A stretch of 64,000 bases of DNA from Planctomycetota bacterium. Lineage in GTDB: Bacteria > Planctomycetota > UBA1135 > UBA2386. A program made the position numbers and the translations under genes. Shown here one piece after another: positions 26,482-35,035 of this stretch. Every line of letters starts with the position of its first letter. The first letter of the stretch is position 1. Below the pieces are notes generated by a model. It made no database searches and was not told the DNA's origin. It saw only the letters and a list, made by a program, of their open reading frames with translations. The stretch lies in assembly GCA_021776805.1 (NCBI GenBank), contig JAJFFD010000092.1, positions 124,001 to 188,000 on the forward strand. The letters are read 5' to 3'.

Positions 26482-27574
26482 TCTTGGCGGGGGAGGTGCC
26501 GGAGGACCTTGAAGCTTGGGACTTGTCGAAGGGGAGAATATCCTCTTTCTGCATATTGATACCCTTACGAGCAGAGAGGTCTCGGTAGACCCGAGCTGCC
26601 TCCAAGTCTTCAGCGGTGAGCCTTGGCATCCCTATCCGGAGGAGATCATCTGGATCAACACCCGCAGTTACCAACCGCGAGAACTGCCGAGCAATTCGAA
26701 AGTCATTCTCAATGGTCTTGTGCGTCACCTGCTTTCTCCTTGGTCGAATTGTTGCTCTCTTTGCACTTCCAACGATTCTTCCAAACCAGCGCATCCTCTT
26801 TCTCCTCTCAGGATGTTTCGCCGAATACGAGTTTGGATTCCGAACATCAAAGAAGTCGGCAATCAACGATGCCCACAACACTCCGAGATCCACTCCTTCC
26901 TTGATCAACTCGGGATAGATTGCTTCTGCCCATTCATCTCGAAGTCGAAGTTCCCATCGAATGGCATCTACAACCCCATTGCTCTGTACAGACTTGTCGT
27001 AGATAGCGAGGACTCGATCTGACTTGGGATCTCCTGCATAAAAAGTCTCACCAAGTAGGCCATCAGGTCCATTCGAAGAGTAGAACTGAGCTTTCTTGGC
27101 TTTGGTGTGAACTCCATCCTTCCATCCAGACTTGACCTTCCCATCCCCAACAACTTTCTCTTGCACAGTCTTCTTTCGAATCTGCCGAGGAGTGAAGAAT
27201 CGATCATGATCATCAAAAGCCAAATCAATCCGCCTCAATCGGATCCCAGATGACAGTTCGGATAGCTCGTTCAAGAGACGAAGTAGTTCGGCAGTACCAA
27301 CTGCTGAACAAGCCCGACCTTGAAGAGTCAATCGTGTTGACCAAGTAGAAGACCTCCACGTCAGAGTTGAGCTGGAGGGACCTTTGGCGATTTGGTAGCT
27401 CTTGGACTTCTTGGAGAAATGCCAGTTCTTCACTCCCCAGTCTTCTCCAAGATGATTCTGAAGAAGGTCGATTACTGACTCGGGAAGGTGTCCAAAACTG
27501 AGGTCCAAGTAATCGATACAGACTTGGCTCTTACGTCCTGCCTGAGTTGGGGTTGTACCTCTCGACGTCATCAT
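26468..27574 (-). CDS. rep: Replication initiation protein, Rep_trans-like
   Basis: The 368-residue product has the layout of rolling-circle initiators of the Rep_trans family (pT181/phage replication initiation factor type). It shows an N-terminal VCIDYLDLSFG strand, the central RLRRIDLAFDDHDRF (about 152-166), TFYAGDPKSDRVLAIYDKS (about 202-220) and IRWELRLRDEWAEA. The latter two resemble the conserved blocks around the catalytic region. It would nick the origin of the excised circular form. It is the first gene inside attR and heads a minus-strand cluster, so the island is probably plasmid-derived. Family assignment is by eye. Confidence 0.75.
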   Translation of the reverse strand: MMTSRGTTPTQAGRKSQVCIDYLDLSFGHLPESVIDLLQNHLGEDWGVKNWHFSKKSKSYQIAKGPSSSTLTWRSSTWSTRLTLQGRACSAVGTAELLRLLNELSELSSGIRLRRIDLAFDDHDRFFTPRQIRKKTVQEKVVGDGKVKSGWKDGVHTKAKKAQFYSSNGPDGLLGETFYAGDPKSDRVLAIYDKSVQSNGVVDAIRWELRLRDEWAEAIYPELIKEGVDLGVLWASLIADFFDVRNPNSYSAKHPERRKRMRWFGRIVGSAKRATIRPRRKQVTHKTIENDFRIARQFSRLVTAGVDPDDLLRIGMPRLTAEDLEAARVYRDLSARKGINMQKEDILPFDKSQASRSSGTSPAKSERA

Positions 27575-27767
27575 CGCCGTGAGGTGCTGCTCCCCGTGTC
27601 ACAGAGGGCCGAGCCATTCAGGACCCTCATGGTGGGGGGGTAGTGATTGGGGATTCCGATTCCGACTCTGCTCACCCCAGTGCTCACCAAGGGTGATGGT
27701 GGTTTCAGGTCCGTGTGCAGACCCAGTTGTCTGCCGAACTTGCGACAGCAGTCCAGAGAGTCTCTTT
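27575..27767. other. Island right end: rep upstream region with candidate integrase arm sites
   Basis: No gene is seen. Two direct TGCTCACC copies (27669-27676, 27681-27688) match those near attL and are candidate arm-type integrase sites. A G-run (GGTGGGGGGG) lies near 27631. The rep promoter must also be here. A nick site for Rep cannot be identified. Confidence 0.4.
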
Positions 27768-27793
27768 GGGTTCGATTCCCGCCGCCTCCACCA
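27768..27793 (+). repeat. attR: right 26-bp direct repeat of the ssrA 3' end
   Basis: Identical to 6348-6373. The upstream bases cannot form a tmRNA or tRNA body, so this is only the duplicated attachment core left by integration. Confidence 0.92.
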
Positions 27794-27960
27794 TTCCTCC
27801 TCCTCTCCAGCTCCCCGCTACCTGCGGGTACAAGCTGGGGACAGCTGCTGCCGTACCCCCGTATTACGCATTCGCATAGCAGTACCGATGCCAGCCATCA
27901 GTTCTTGATGGGCTTGAAGATCCCTTGTTACGGCAAATTTAGGGAATTAGCATTAACCCT

Positions 27961-30087
27961 ATGCCCGCCCTCGCCCGCCTCAGCCTTAGCGCCCTCTGTC
28001 TATTTGCGTTCTCCTGTGCGGACTCGGGCGGGGCTGCCTCGACCAAGCTTCCGCCGGCTCCTAGCGGACTTCCCAGCGGCATTCCGGACGGCGCCTTCCT
28101 GGAACTCGACAAGGGAGTTCGGCCAGTCCATGTGGGCGAGATTCTACGCTTCGATCTGCCAGCTGCGCTCCCCTACGACAGCGAGTCGCCACTGCTCACG
28201 CCCTCGACGAGCATCCCGGTTGTTTGGTTGGCGGCCAGTGGCGGAGATGCAGTTCTCTTCTCGCAGGCAGAGCTTCCGGAGGCAAAGACCCTGCTGAGTC
28301 TGGTGCCACATCTGGACAGCGGCGCCTACACAGCGGTTTTCGATCTCGGGCTGATCCGGGCGCGGATCCTCGTCGAAATACAGGACGAGACGGTCTTCTC
28401 GAATCCCCAGACAGAGATTTCTACGGCGACGGATCAGCTCGAGCAAAGACTCGCTGATCTCAATCAATCGATTGCTGTCCTCACTGATGGGGGTCTAGCT
28501 GCCGCCATGACGGTCTTGCATGGGAATGCGGAACAGGACCTGCAGGACTTCAAAGCCGCACTGGCCGCAGCTTCTTTCGGGGATCTACAGGGGGTAGCGG
28601 AGTGGTTGCACGCAAATCGTGATCTGATCGCAGGCCTTGAGTCTGGGGATGCAGGTGGGCAACTCAGCCCTCAGGAAGCCCAGGGATACCATGATTGGGA
28701 AGCGAACTTGGATCTTGCTCAAGAGCTGGGCAGTCAAGCATTGGCGAGAATCGATTCCGGATTGTTGAGTCTGTGGGTGGCAACGGAGAGTCCATTGCCT
28801 CTCCTCACTCCCGTCTTGGAGCTGTTGGAGATCCCTGCATTGATCCGGTCGGTTGCTCGGCTCGAGATCGGCGAGGGAGCCCTGCTGGTCAACAGTTCAC
28901 TGGGGATCCCGGTCTTCCCCAAGAGTCTCGAGCTGAAACTGGCGGAAGTCTCCGCCTTTCACCTCAGCAACATCCCAGAGGGCGAAACCTTGGCCTTCGG
29001 GACCGGCTCCGTCACCCCGGTCACTCTGGAGGGCATCTCAACTTCCGTATCATCCGCGAGCCGTGGCATGCGACATCCTCGGGTCCGCCTCTTGCTCGAG
29101 GACATCGATGATGCCATCGAGTGTCTTGGTGGTGAAGGCTTGCTCTATGACGGCGGCGGGGCACTGGACGCGGATATCCTCGACCTATCCGATCAATTGC
29201 TTGCGGATCTTGCTGCTGAGAGCGAAGTCCCCGTCTTACATAACTTGAACAGTCCTGGCATCGACTTGAGTTGGTCGAATCCTGAGCTCACGTTCTTTCC
29301 CCTGGTTGGAGTCAACGGTGGTAACTCCGTCCTCGCCCTCCTGTTGGCAGGCGACTCGCAGGTAGACATCCTGGAGTTGTTCGTGAATGCCAATCGGCTT
29401 GATCTGGATCCTGAGTTCAGGACCTCATTGCAGGTGAGCGTAGAGGTCAATGCTTTCAAATACGGTGCTGTCTCCGCAGCCTTGGACGCCGAGAGCAACC
29501 AGTTCGATGTCACAATCGAGGGGACCGGGCTGATGACACAGTACGCGGTGGCCACCTTTCCTCATGGGGTAACGCCGGATCCCGCGACGGTGACCTTTAG
29601 CAATTTGCCGGTCAGCGCCCCTTCACCCCTGAAGCTCGTCCTGCCGTACAGCGCCGATCCGGCACACTACGTCGGTGGTCGGTGGAAGATCTATGCCTGG
29701 TTGCGAGCGGTAGACGGCAGTATCGGTCCGGAGGCCCCGGAGTTTGCGTCGGTGAGGTATCACCAGCGACACGCTTTCAACTTGCCGCCAACAACCTCGG
29801 CTGGTGGCGCAGGCTTCAGTTTTGGGCCATTCCAAACCAATGGTCTCCACTTGGTCCTGGAGACTCGCGAGATTCCTGCGAGCAATTCGGTGGAGCTATC
29901 AGCCGGCTGGCCGCCGCTCTTGCCGCCGCCATTTGCAGCGATCTACACCCTGCGCAGCTGGGACTCGCAGGGAACCATGCTCAACATTTGGTCCAACGGC
30001 TTCAACATCAATAGCCGGATCATCCCCCGTGCCGAGTTTGATCAGATCGATTCGATTACGATTCACTACGACAATGGGGTGAGGTAG
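27961..30087 (+). CDS. Hypothetical lipoprotein, 708 aa
   Basis: The N-terminus MPALARLSLSALCLFAFSC is a lipoprotein signal with lipobox cysteine at residue 19, so the protein should be membrane-anchored outside the cytoplasm. No enzyme family is recognised. The region around residues 140-260 is helical (TDQLEQRLADLNQSIAVL), and the rest is mostly beta-rich. The last ~190 residues (VATFPHGVTPDPATVTFSNL onward) resemble Ig-like or carbohydrate-binding layers. It is the first chromosomal gene after the island and would have followed ssrA before integration. Confidence 0.75.
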   Translation: MPALARLSLSALCLFAFSCADSGGAASTKLPPAPSGLPSGIPDGAFLELDKGVRPVHVGEILRFDLPAALPYDSESPLLTPSTSIPVVWLAASGGDAVLFSQAELPEAKTLLSLVPHLDSGAYTAVFDLGLIRARILVEIQDETVFSNPQTEISTATDQLEQRLADLNQSIAVLTDGGLAAAMTVLHGNAEQDLQDFKAALAAASFGDLQGVAEWLHANRDLIAGLESGDAGGQLSPQEAQGYHDWEANLDLAQELGSQALARIDSGLLSLWVATESPLPLLTPVLELLEIPALIRSVARLEIGEGALLVNSSLGIPVFPKSLELKLAEVSAFHLSNIPEGETLAFGTGSVTPVTLEGISTSVSSASRGMRHPRVRLLLEDIDDAIECLGGEGLLYDGGGALDADILDLSDQLLADLAAESEVPVLHNLNSPGIDLSWSNPELTFFPLVGVNGGNSVLALLLAGDSQVDILELFVNANRLDLDPEFRTSLQVSVEVNAFKYGAVSAALDAESNQFDVTIEGTGLMTQYAVATFPHGVTPDPATVTFSNLPVSAPSPLKLVLPYSADPAHYVGGRWKIYAWLRAVDGSIGPEAPEFASVRYHQRHAFNLPPTTSAGGAGFSFGPFQTNGLHLVLETREIPASNSVELSAGWPPLLPPPFAAIYTLRSWDSQGTMLNIWSNGFNINSRIIPRAEFDQIDSITIHYDNGVR

Positions 30088-30363
30088 GCGGCAAGGCTGC
30101 AGACCTTAGTAGAGGGGGTGTGGGGATACTCGGACTCGGCGCCGCTAGGATGCCTGTATTGCAGACGAAGCGAGGCCCGAAGCAAAGGTGCCGAAGTCCG
30201 GAAGCAATCATCCAGTCAGGACTTGCCCTTCCTTCCGCCGAACCTTGGTTCTGGTCTTCTGTCTCCTGGCGGCCTCTGTCCCGCTGATTCTTCCTGGGAG
30301 TGCTGGGTAAGTTCTTCAATCGGGCAAGCAACAACCAGTTGCATTGGTCGCGAATGCCCTGCC

Positions 30364-31455
30364 CTAGGGTGAGACCTGCGCGTCTGGAATTGCTGTGGTC
30401 TTCATCACCTTGGTAACGAATGGCGAAGTCATTGAGCGGACCAAGGCACCATAGTCGAGTTGGAAGCTGAGTTCGGCGCCGACAGGCAGCGAGTGGCTAG
30501 CGCTGTGCACGAGCAAGTGGTCGCTGCTCGAGGCGAGGATTTCAATTCCCGGGGGCGGCTGAAGACCACTGGGATCAATGTCCTGTCGGCCGATGGCGAG
30601 GATTGTCTGGCAGATTTCGCCGCGATCCGATGCTTCCGGTATTTCGCCGAATGCGTTTTGTGAGATCTCTCCCCATGGCAGAGATGGCTTGGTCTTCGAC
30701 TCGATTACTTCGGCGATGAGGGTGATGGCATCGCTGTGCAAGCCATCGATCACTCGGCGATGGAGGGTTTCTCGACCGAGCAAGATCGATTCTCCCAAAC
30801 GGAGATTGTTGATTCGTCCAGAGTCCGCGCCGCTGAGAGCCCACTGGAGGTTGGCAGAGTTGCCTCCAGAGACGAGAGCGAGCTTGGTGCCAATGCTTGT
30901 TGCGATGGAATCGGCCAGTCGCGAGAGTTCAGCCATGTTCTCTGCGTCGGGAGACACCCCGCTACGGCAGGCTAGATTGCTGCCGATACCCAAGAGTTCG
31001 ACTCTTGGCAAACGCAGGGTTTCGTGCACGGTCTTCTCCAGGTCGCGGGGCAAGATCCCTTCTCGAAGGTCCCCGAGCTCTACCATGAGGACGATGCCGT
31101 GGTTTCGTTTGGCTGTCTGTGCAGCGCTGGATAGCTTGTTGATGATTTCGAGTTCCGTGTTGAAGCTCACATCTGCATGCCTGACCACCCGGTCCACCTG
31201 GCTGAGCATGGGAGAGCGGATGAGGGTCATGGACGCCTCGATCCCCGCTTGACGCATCGCTTCTATGTTCTCGATGCGGGAATCGCCGAGCCCACTCACA
31301 CCAGCGCGAATTAACAGGGCCGCGATCTCTGGAGACCCGAGGCAGGCCTTTGTGACGCCGGTAACCGTGATCCCGCGGTTGCCTAGCCGTGCGACCAATA
31401 TGCGGGCGTTATGGAGGATCTTGTCGAGATCGATCTCCAGCCGGGGTGCGTTCAT
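30364..31455 (-). CDS. PLP-dependent alanine/ornithine racemase-family protein
   Basis: The 363-residue protein has the fold-type III racemase layout: EIDLDKILHNARILVARL, then the PLP lysine in VTGVTKACLG (K36), GLGDSRIENI, and MVELGDLREGILPRDL. It lacks the two-part C-terminal domain signature of classic Alr. It is closest to the ornithine/amino-acid racemase group that interconverts L- and D-forms of basic amino acids or alanine; the substrate is uncertain. Its ATG overlaps the stop of the upstream DUF1611 gene by 4 nt, so the two are translationally coupled and probably act in one D-amino-acid pathway. Confidence 0.85.
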   Translation of the reverse strand: MNAPRLEIDLDKILHNARILVARLGNRGITVTGVTKACLGSPEIAALLIRAGVSGLGDSRIENIEAMRQAGIEASMTLIRSPMLSQVDRVVRHADVSFNTELEIINKLSSAAQTAKRNHGIVLMVELGDLREGILPRDLEKTVHETLRLPRVELLGIGSNLACRSGVSPDAENMAELSRLADSIATSIGTKLALVSGGNSANLQWALSGADSGRINNLRLGESILLGRETLHRRVIDGLHSDAITLIAEVIESKTKPSLPWGEISQNAFGEIPEASDRGEICQTILAIGRQDIDPSGLQPPPGIEILASSSDHLLVHSASHSLPVGAELSFQLDYGALVRSMTSPFVTKVMKTTAIPDAQVSP

Positions 31456-32591
31456 CGCGCGCCTGCGGCAAACTTCTTCTCGAGACTGGGGAAGGCCAGG
31501 CGGATCATTTCCAGCAGGCGCTCTGGAGACTTGGTCAAGGCATCGGTGGCGGGAATGCCGAGTTCGAGCTCATAGAGCGTGATGGCCGAGTCTACCTCGG
31601 CCTCGGTCATGTGCTCGTGGTTGATCGTGAGACCGATGACTTTCGTATTCGCGAAAGTTTCGATGAGGTGAATCTCCTTGGCGGGCATCGGCATCGGCAT
31701 CTGCGCGAAGTCGCAGCGATGGGGTCGACCTGGGGCGTGCTGTAGCACGACCCCATCAGGACAGCTGCCTCGGAGGATGAAGGAGGAGGTTGAGAATGCG
31801 GGATGACTCAGGGAGCCTTGCCCTTCGATGAGAATCACGTCGGGGTTCTCGTTCTCAAAGGCTTCAATGATCTTGGCTTCCAGCTCACCGGCGCAGAATT
31901 GCGAGGGGATGGCATCGAGGGCAACACCATACCGAGCTCCTTGGATCAATCCTGTTTGCCCGGTCCCAACCATGACCGTCTTGACGCCGCGGTCGTTGAG
32001 CGCGCGGTTGAGAATAGTGGCGGTGGTGCGCTTGCCGATGGCGCAGTCGGTACCGAGCACGGCGACTCGCGGGCAGGTGACCGCGGCGATTCGGCCGCTG
32101 AACATTTGCAGATCTTTTTTGGGTCTTGGCTTTCGGATGTCGAGGATCTTTACCTGCCGCGCTGCACTTGCCGCCGCGAAGACCGGGTCATCGTTCAGAA
32201 ACTCGTGGAGACCGTTCACGATGTTCATCCCGCAATTGATGGCTTCGAGCACTAGACCGCGCTCACCGTCGGATAGCATCCCACTAGCAGGCGCCATTCC
32301 GAAGATGAAGTAGTCGGGCACATGTCCGACTTGTGCCAGGGCCTGCGCGAGGTCGCGACAGATAGGGATACCCTTCGACGCTTCGCCAAGGGCGATACCG
32401 GCATCGATACCACTCTGCTCGCTGTCTATGACAGCGAGGATCTCATACAGCTCCGAGTGACGGACGAGGCCATTGGCAGTCTTACCGTCGATTGCGCCGA
32501 AGTTCGCTTCGCAGTAGACGATTGCGGTCTTCTTGTCGGAAAGATGATCGCCAGCATCGCTCTGCGAGGCGGCAGACGGGAATTCGGACAT
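31452..32591 (-). CDS. DUF1611-family P-loop protein (DgcN-like)
   Basis: The 379-residue product has an N-terminal Rossmann-like part (TAIVYCEANFGAIDGKTANG; PDYFIFGMAPASG) and a C-terminal P-loop domain with LGTDCAIGKRTT (about 185-196), DVILIEGQGSLSHPAF and the metal/phosphate-site-like LQHAPGRPH. Some DUF1611 members (DgcN) are reported to be D-glutamate N-acetyltransferases paired with an epimerase; I recall this from the literature. Here the partner is a PLP racemase. ATG 32591 is chosen over 32660 because GAGGAG lies 6 nt upstream. Confidence 0.85.
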   Translation of the reverse strand: MSEFPSAASQSDAGDHLSDKKTAIVYCEANFGAIDGKTANGLVRHSELYEILAVIDSEQSGIDAGIALGEASKGIPICRDLAQALAQVGHVPDYFIFGMAPASGMLSDGERGLVLEAINCGMNIVNGLHEFLNDDPVFAAASAARQVKILDIRKPRPKKDLQMFSGRIAAVTCPRVAVLGTDCAIGKRTTATILNRALNDRGVKTVMVGTGQTGLIQGARYGVALDAIPSQFCAGELEAKIIEAFENENPDVILIEGQGSLSHPAFSTSSFILRGSCPDGVVLQHAPGRPHRCDFAQMPMPMPAKEIHLIETFANTKVIGLTINHEHMTEAEVDSAITLYELELGIPATDALTKSPERLLEMIRLAFPSLEKKFAAGAR

Positions 32592-32783
32592 TGTCACTCC
32601 TCGAGTCGGGCTCAGAGGAGGCAACCAGAATCGTGCCGGCCGAAGTTGGCCGAATGTCAACGAGAGGTCCCCGCTAAGTCGGGCTTAGGTGGCCCATGAT
32701 ATCACAGGTCACAAAGCGATTATCGACATTCGAAGATCGGGCGTTGAGCGGCTGCTTTGCGGCGAGCTCCGCCAGGCTTCCGA

Positions 32784-33716
32784 TCACGCAGGCTGCAGAG
32801 CCCGGTAACGATGATGGATCCACAGATACTGTTCGGGGAAGCGACGGATCAAAGTTTCGAGGCTGAGATTGATCTTCTCGACGGTCTGTTGGATGTCGAT
32901 TGCGAGATGACCGGTCTTCTCCGGCTGGATGACTTCTTGGATCACCCATTTGAAACGGAAGCCGTTGCCGACCCGGATGCTGGCAGCGACCATCAGTGGG
33001 TACCCTCGGCGGACACCGATAGTGGCTGCGGCGCGCTTGCAACTCGCCATCCGTCCAAACCAAGGGGCTTGTACGCCGCGATTGCGCTGATGGTGGTCGA
33101 TGGCCTGAACCAGCACGCCGCCCTCGTCCAGGGCTGTGACGGCGTCGCGGATCCCGCCGCGTCGATTGTGGACCTGAAGGCCAGCGCGAGCACGGGAGGC
33201 GAGTAGCCAATTGTTGAGTAGCGGGTTGCTGGGGACGCGAGCGGTGACGTGAGCATCATAGCCGGCGAAGGAAACACCGATGGCACCGCACTCCCATCCT
33301 CCGAGGTGTCCACTGACCCCAATCCAAGGGCTGGCTAGACCGGAATCGCGGAGCGCGCTCATGTCTACCCGATCCTCGAAAGTGCGTTTGTTCAACCGAG
33401 TGGTTGCGAAGATGGTGTCGAGGGCGACTTTGTAGAGGTTGGCAGTTCCCTTGCGGGCGAGTTTTAACAACTTCTTGTCGTCGGTCTCCTGGGGGTACGC
33501 AAGGCGCAGGGTGATGAGCGCATATCTTTGGCGCTTCTTGAACAGCCGGACGTGTGTTTCGCCTAGAAGGCCAGCGACGCGGTAGATGAGACCCTCGGGC
33601 AGGCATCCGATGGTGGTGAAAGTGACTCGGCAGATCAGGTACGAAAGCCACTGTATCTTGGTCGCGATGGGCGGCGTCTCTGTCCAGGCTTGTGCTGCAG
33701 TTGCTGAATCGTTCAT
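32784..33716 (-). CDS. Lipid A biosynthesis-type lauroyl/myristoyl acyltransferase
   Basis: The 310-residue LpxL/HtrB-like protein transfers a fatty acyl chain onto a lipid A precursor or related lipid at the inner membrane. It has an N-terminal hydrophobic segment (IQWLSYLICRVTFTTIGCLP). The catalytic HxxxxE motif is in SGHLGGWECG, and later blocks are DEGGVLVQAIDHHQRNRG and PWFGRMASCKRAAATIGVR. A LPS-bearing outer membrane is implied. ATG 33716 (MNDSATAAQAW) is preferred; the longer start at 33740 adds eight residues. Confidence 0.88.
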   Translation of the reverse strand: MNDSATAAQAWTETPPIATKIQWLSYLICRVTFTTIGCLPEGLIYRVAGLLGETHVRLFKKRQRYALITLRLAYPQETDDKKLLKLARKGTANLYKVALDTIFATTRLNKRTFEDRVDMSALRDSGLASPWIGVSGHLGGWECGAIGVSFAGYDAHVTARVPSNPLLNNWLLASRARAGLQVHNRRGGIRDAVTALDEGGVLVQAIDHHQRNRGVQAPWFGRMASCKRAAATIGVRRGYPLMVAASIRVGNGFRFKWVIQEVIQPEKTGHLAIDIQQTVEKINLSLETLIRRFPEQYLWIHHRYRALQPA

Positions 33717-34105
33717 CGCATACCATGTCCCCGATTCCATTCACGAATGGGGGGGCTGACCGCTGAAATTGCATCGCTAGTCCCCTCCTCGATGCATGCC
33801 CTGTGTGGCCCAGTCCACAGGGGAGTATCTAGATGTATAGCTTTAGTGTGTGAGGGGTCTCACATCCAGGAATTACACCCGTGCCTGCGGTCACATCTTG
33901 ATCATGGAGAATCAGGTTTGCGTACGGGAAGTGCTTCCAAGGAGCAGAACGAGACAAAATAGTCGGCGAAGCAAAACTGGCCAGGCTGCAGTGTTCCGAA
34001 TTGCTATGGTCTCTGGCCGGAGATAGCGATGAATGAGCTCGGGAACTTGGAAGGAGAGGCCAACCTCGACTCGGAGCGTGCGAGGCCCATTTCCTGGAAG
34101 GTCCC
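33717..34105. other. Non-coding stretch between divergent genes
   Basis: About 390 bp holding the divergent promoters of the acyltransferase and the membrane protein. A 7-bp hairpin (CCCTGTG at 33799-33805 with CACAGGG at 33816-33822) is present. No RNA family is recognised. Confidence 0.4.
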
Positions 34106-35011
34106 ATGTCAGAATCCCCACCAATCGACCCAGCGAATTCACCGGATGGAGGCGTCAAGGCTCCTCGACGCAAGAATCACCGGCCGCAGCGGGGTTCATT
34201 CACGGTCGGGAGTTGTCTGTCGCAGACGCTGACCATTTGGCTGAAGAACTTCTTCCCCTTCACTCTTCTCAGCGCCTTGATCCTGTCTCCGTACATTGTC
34301 TGGACCTTCTACCAGCTCATGAATCCAGAGCCAGTCCCCACGGCAGAAGACATAAGCATGGGGATCTGGTTGCAGAACATCGATGGCTTGATCGCCAATT
34401 TTCTGGGCTACGTGGTAGGGGCAACTGTGGTTTTCGGTGTGTTTCAACAGCTGCGTGGCAGACACGCCACGGTAGGTGAGTCGATTCTTCGTGGACTGAA
34501 AGTGATGCCAAGGATCATCGGTACGGTGATCATCATCTTTCTGATTCTGGTCTCGATCACTGTCTTGATGGTCCTCGTCATGCTCGGGAATCTTGAACTC
34601 GGCATAGTCTTCATGCTGGCTTCTGCGATCCTGATGATGGTCGTGTACGCCGGTCTTGCTCCGGTTGTACCGGTCTGCATCTTTGAAGATCGAGGAGGCC
34701 CCTGGGCTCTCAAGCGAAGTTGGTTCCTGACAAGGGGCTACAAGTTCAAGGTCTTTCTCTTCATGGTCGTGCTCGTCATACTGCAGGCAATGGGGGGCGG
34801 GGCGCTCGGGGGACTCGTTGCCGTCCTTTACACAAACGATGCCGCCAACGCCCCCGACGACAGCTTTGCCATGGCCCTCACCATCACGGGGCTCTGCGTG
34901 CAGGTCCTCTTCACTTCGCTGCAGGCGGTCGCCTCCACGGTCATATACCACGACCTACGTCAGCTCAAGGAAGGCATCGATACGGAGGAACTCGCGTCGA
35001 TATTCGAATGA
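34106..35011 (+). CDS. Integral membrane protein, 301 aa
   Basis: After a polar N-terminus of about 35 residues (MSESPPIDPANSPDGG) it has several membrane helices: FFPFTLLSALILSPYIVW, LGYVVGATVVFGVF, IIGTVIIIFLILVSITVLMV, LGIVFMLASAILMMVVYAGL, and a C-terminal pair with a glycine-rich stretch (AMGGGALGGL). The last 20 residues (DLRQLKEGIDTEELASIF) are cytoplasmic-looking. The layout resembles glycerophosphodiester-phosphodiesterase-type membrane domains often encoded near RDD and SpoIIM genes. It converges on the RDD gene with 24 bp between stops. Confidence 0.7.
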   Translation: MSESPPIDPANSPDGGVKAPRRKNHRPQRGSFTVGSCLSQTLTIWLKNFFPFTLLSALILSPYIVWTFYQLMNPEPVPTAEDISMGIWLQNIDGLIANFLGYVVGATVVFGVFQQLRGRHATVGESILRGLKVMPRIIGTVIIIFLILVSITVLMVLVMLGNLELGIVFMLASAILMMVVYAGLAPVVPVCIFEDRGGPWALKRSWFLTRGYKFKVFLFMVVLVILQAMGGGALGGLVAVLYTNDAANAPDDSFAMALTITGLCVQVLFTSLQAVASTVIYHDLRQLKEGIDTEELASIFE

Positions 35012-35035
35012 CATATCGAGCCAAAGTGAACCGCG

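Larger units (their letters stand above)
6348..27793. mobile_element. Genomic island integrated in the 3' end of ssrA (about 21.4 kb)
   Basis: The element is bounded by two exact 26-bp copies of the ssrA 3' end. A tyrosine integrase and excisionase-like gene sit immediately inside the left copy. It also encodes a serine recombinase and a Rep_trans-type replication initiator near the right end, so it looks like an integrative plasmid-like or mobilizable element. I see no relaxase, coupling protein, conjugation genes or phage structural genes, so self-transfer is unlikely. The cargo mixes candidate defence genes with exported proteins and several degraded genes. The uninterrupted chromosome would have read smpB - ssrA - lipoprotein gene (27961). 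Confidence 0.92.

Noticed and set aside
27700..27793. Possible second tmRNA or tRNA gene at the attR repeat
   Set aside because: Only the T-arm and acceptor end are present; the upstream sequence does not supply a matching acceptor strand, D-arm or anticodon arm.
34196..34951. Minus-strand open frame of 251 codons opposite the membrane protein
   Set aside because: Highly charged His/Asp-rich antisense text; the plus frame has well-formed membrane helices.
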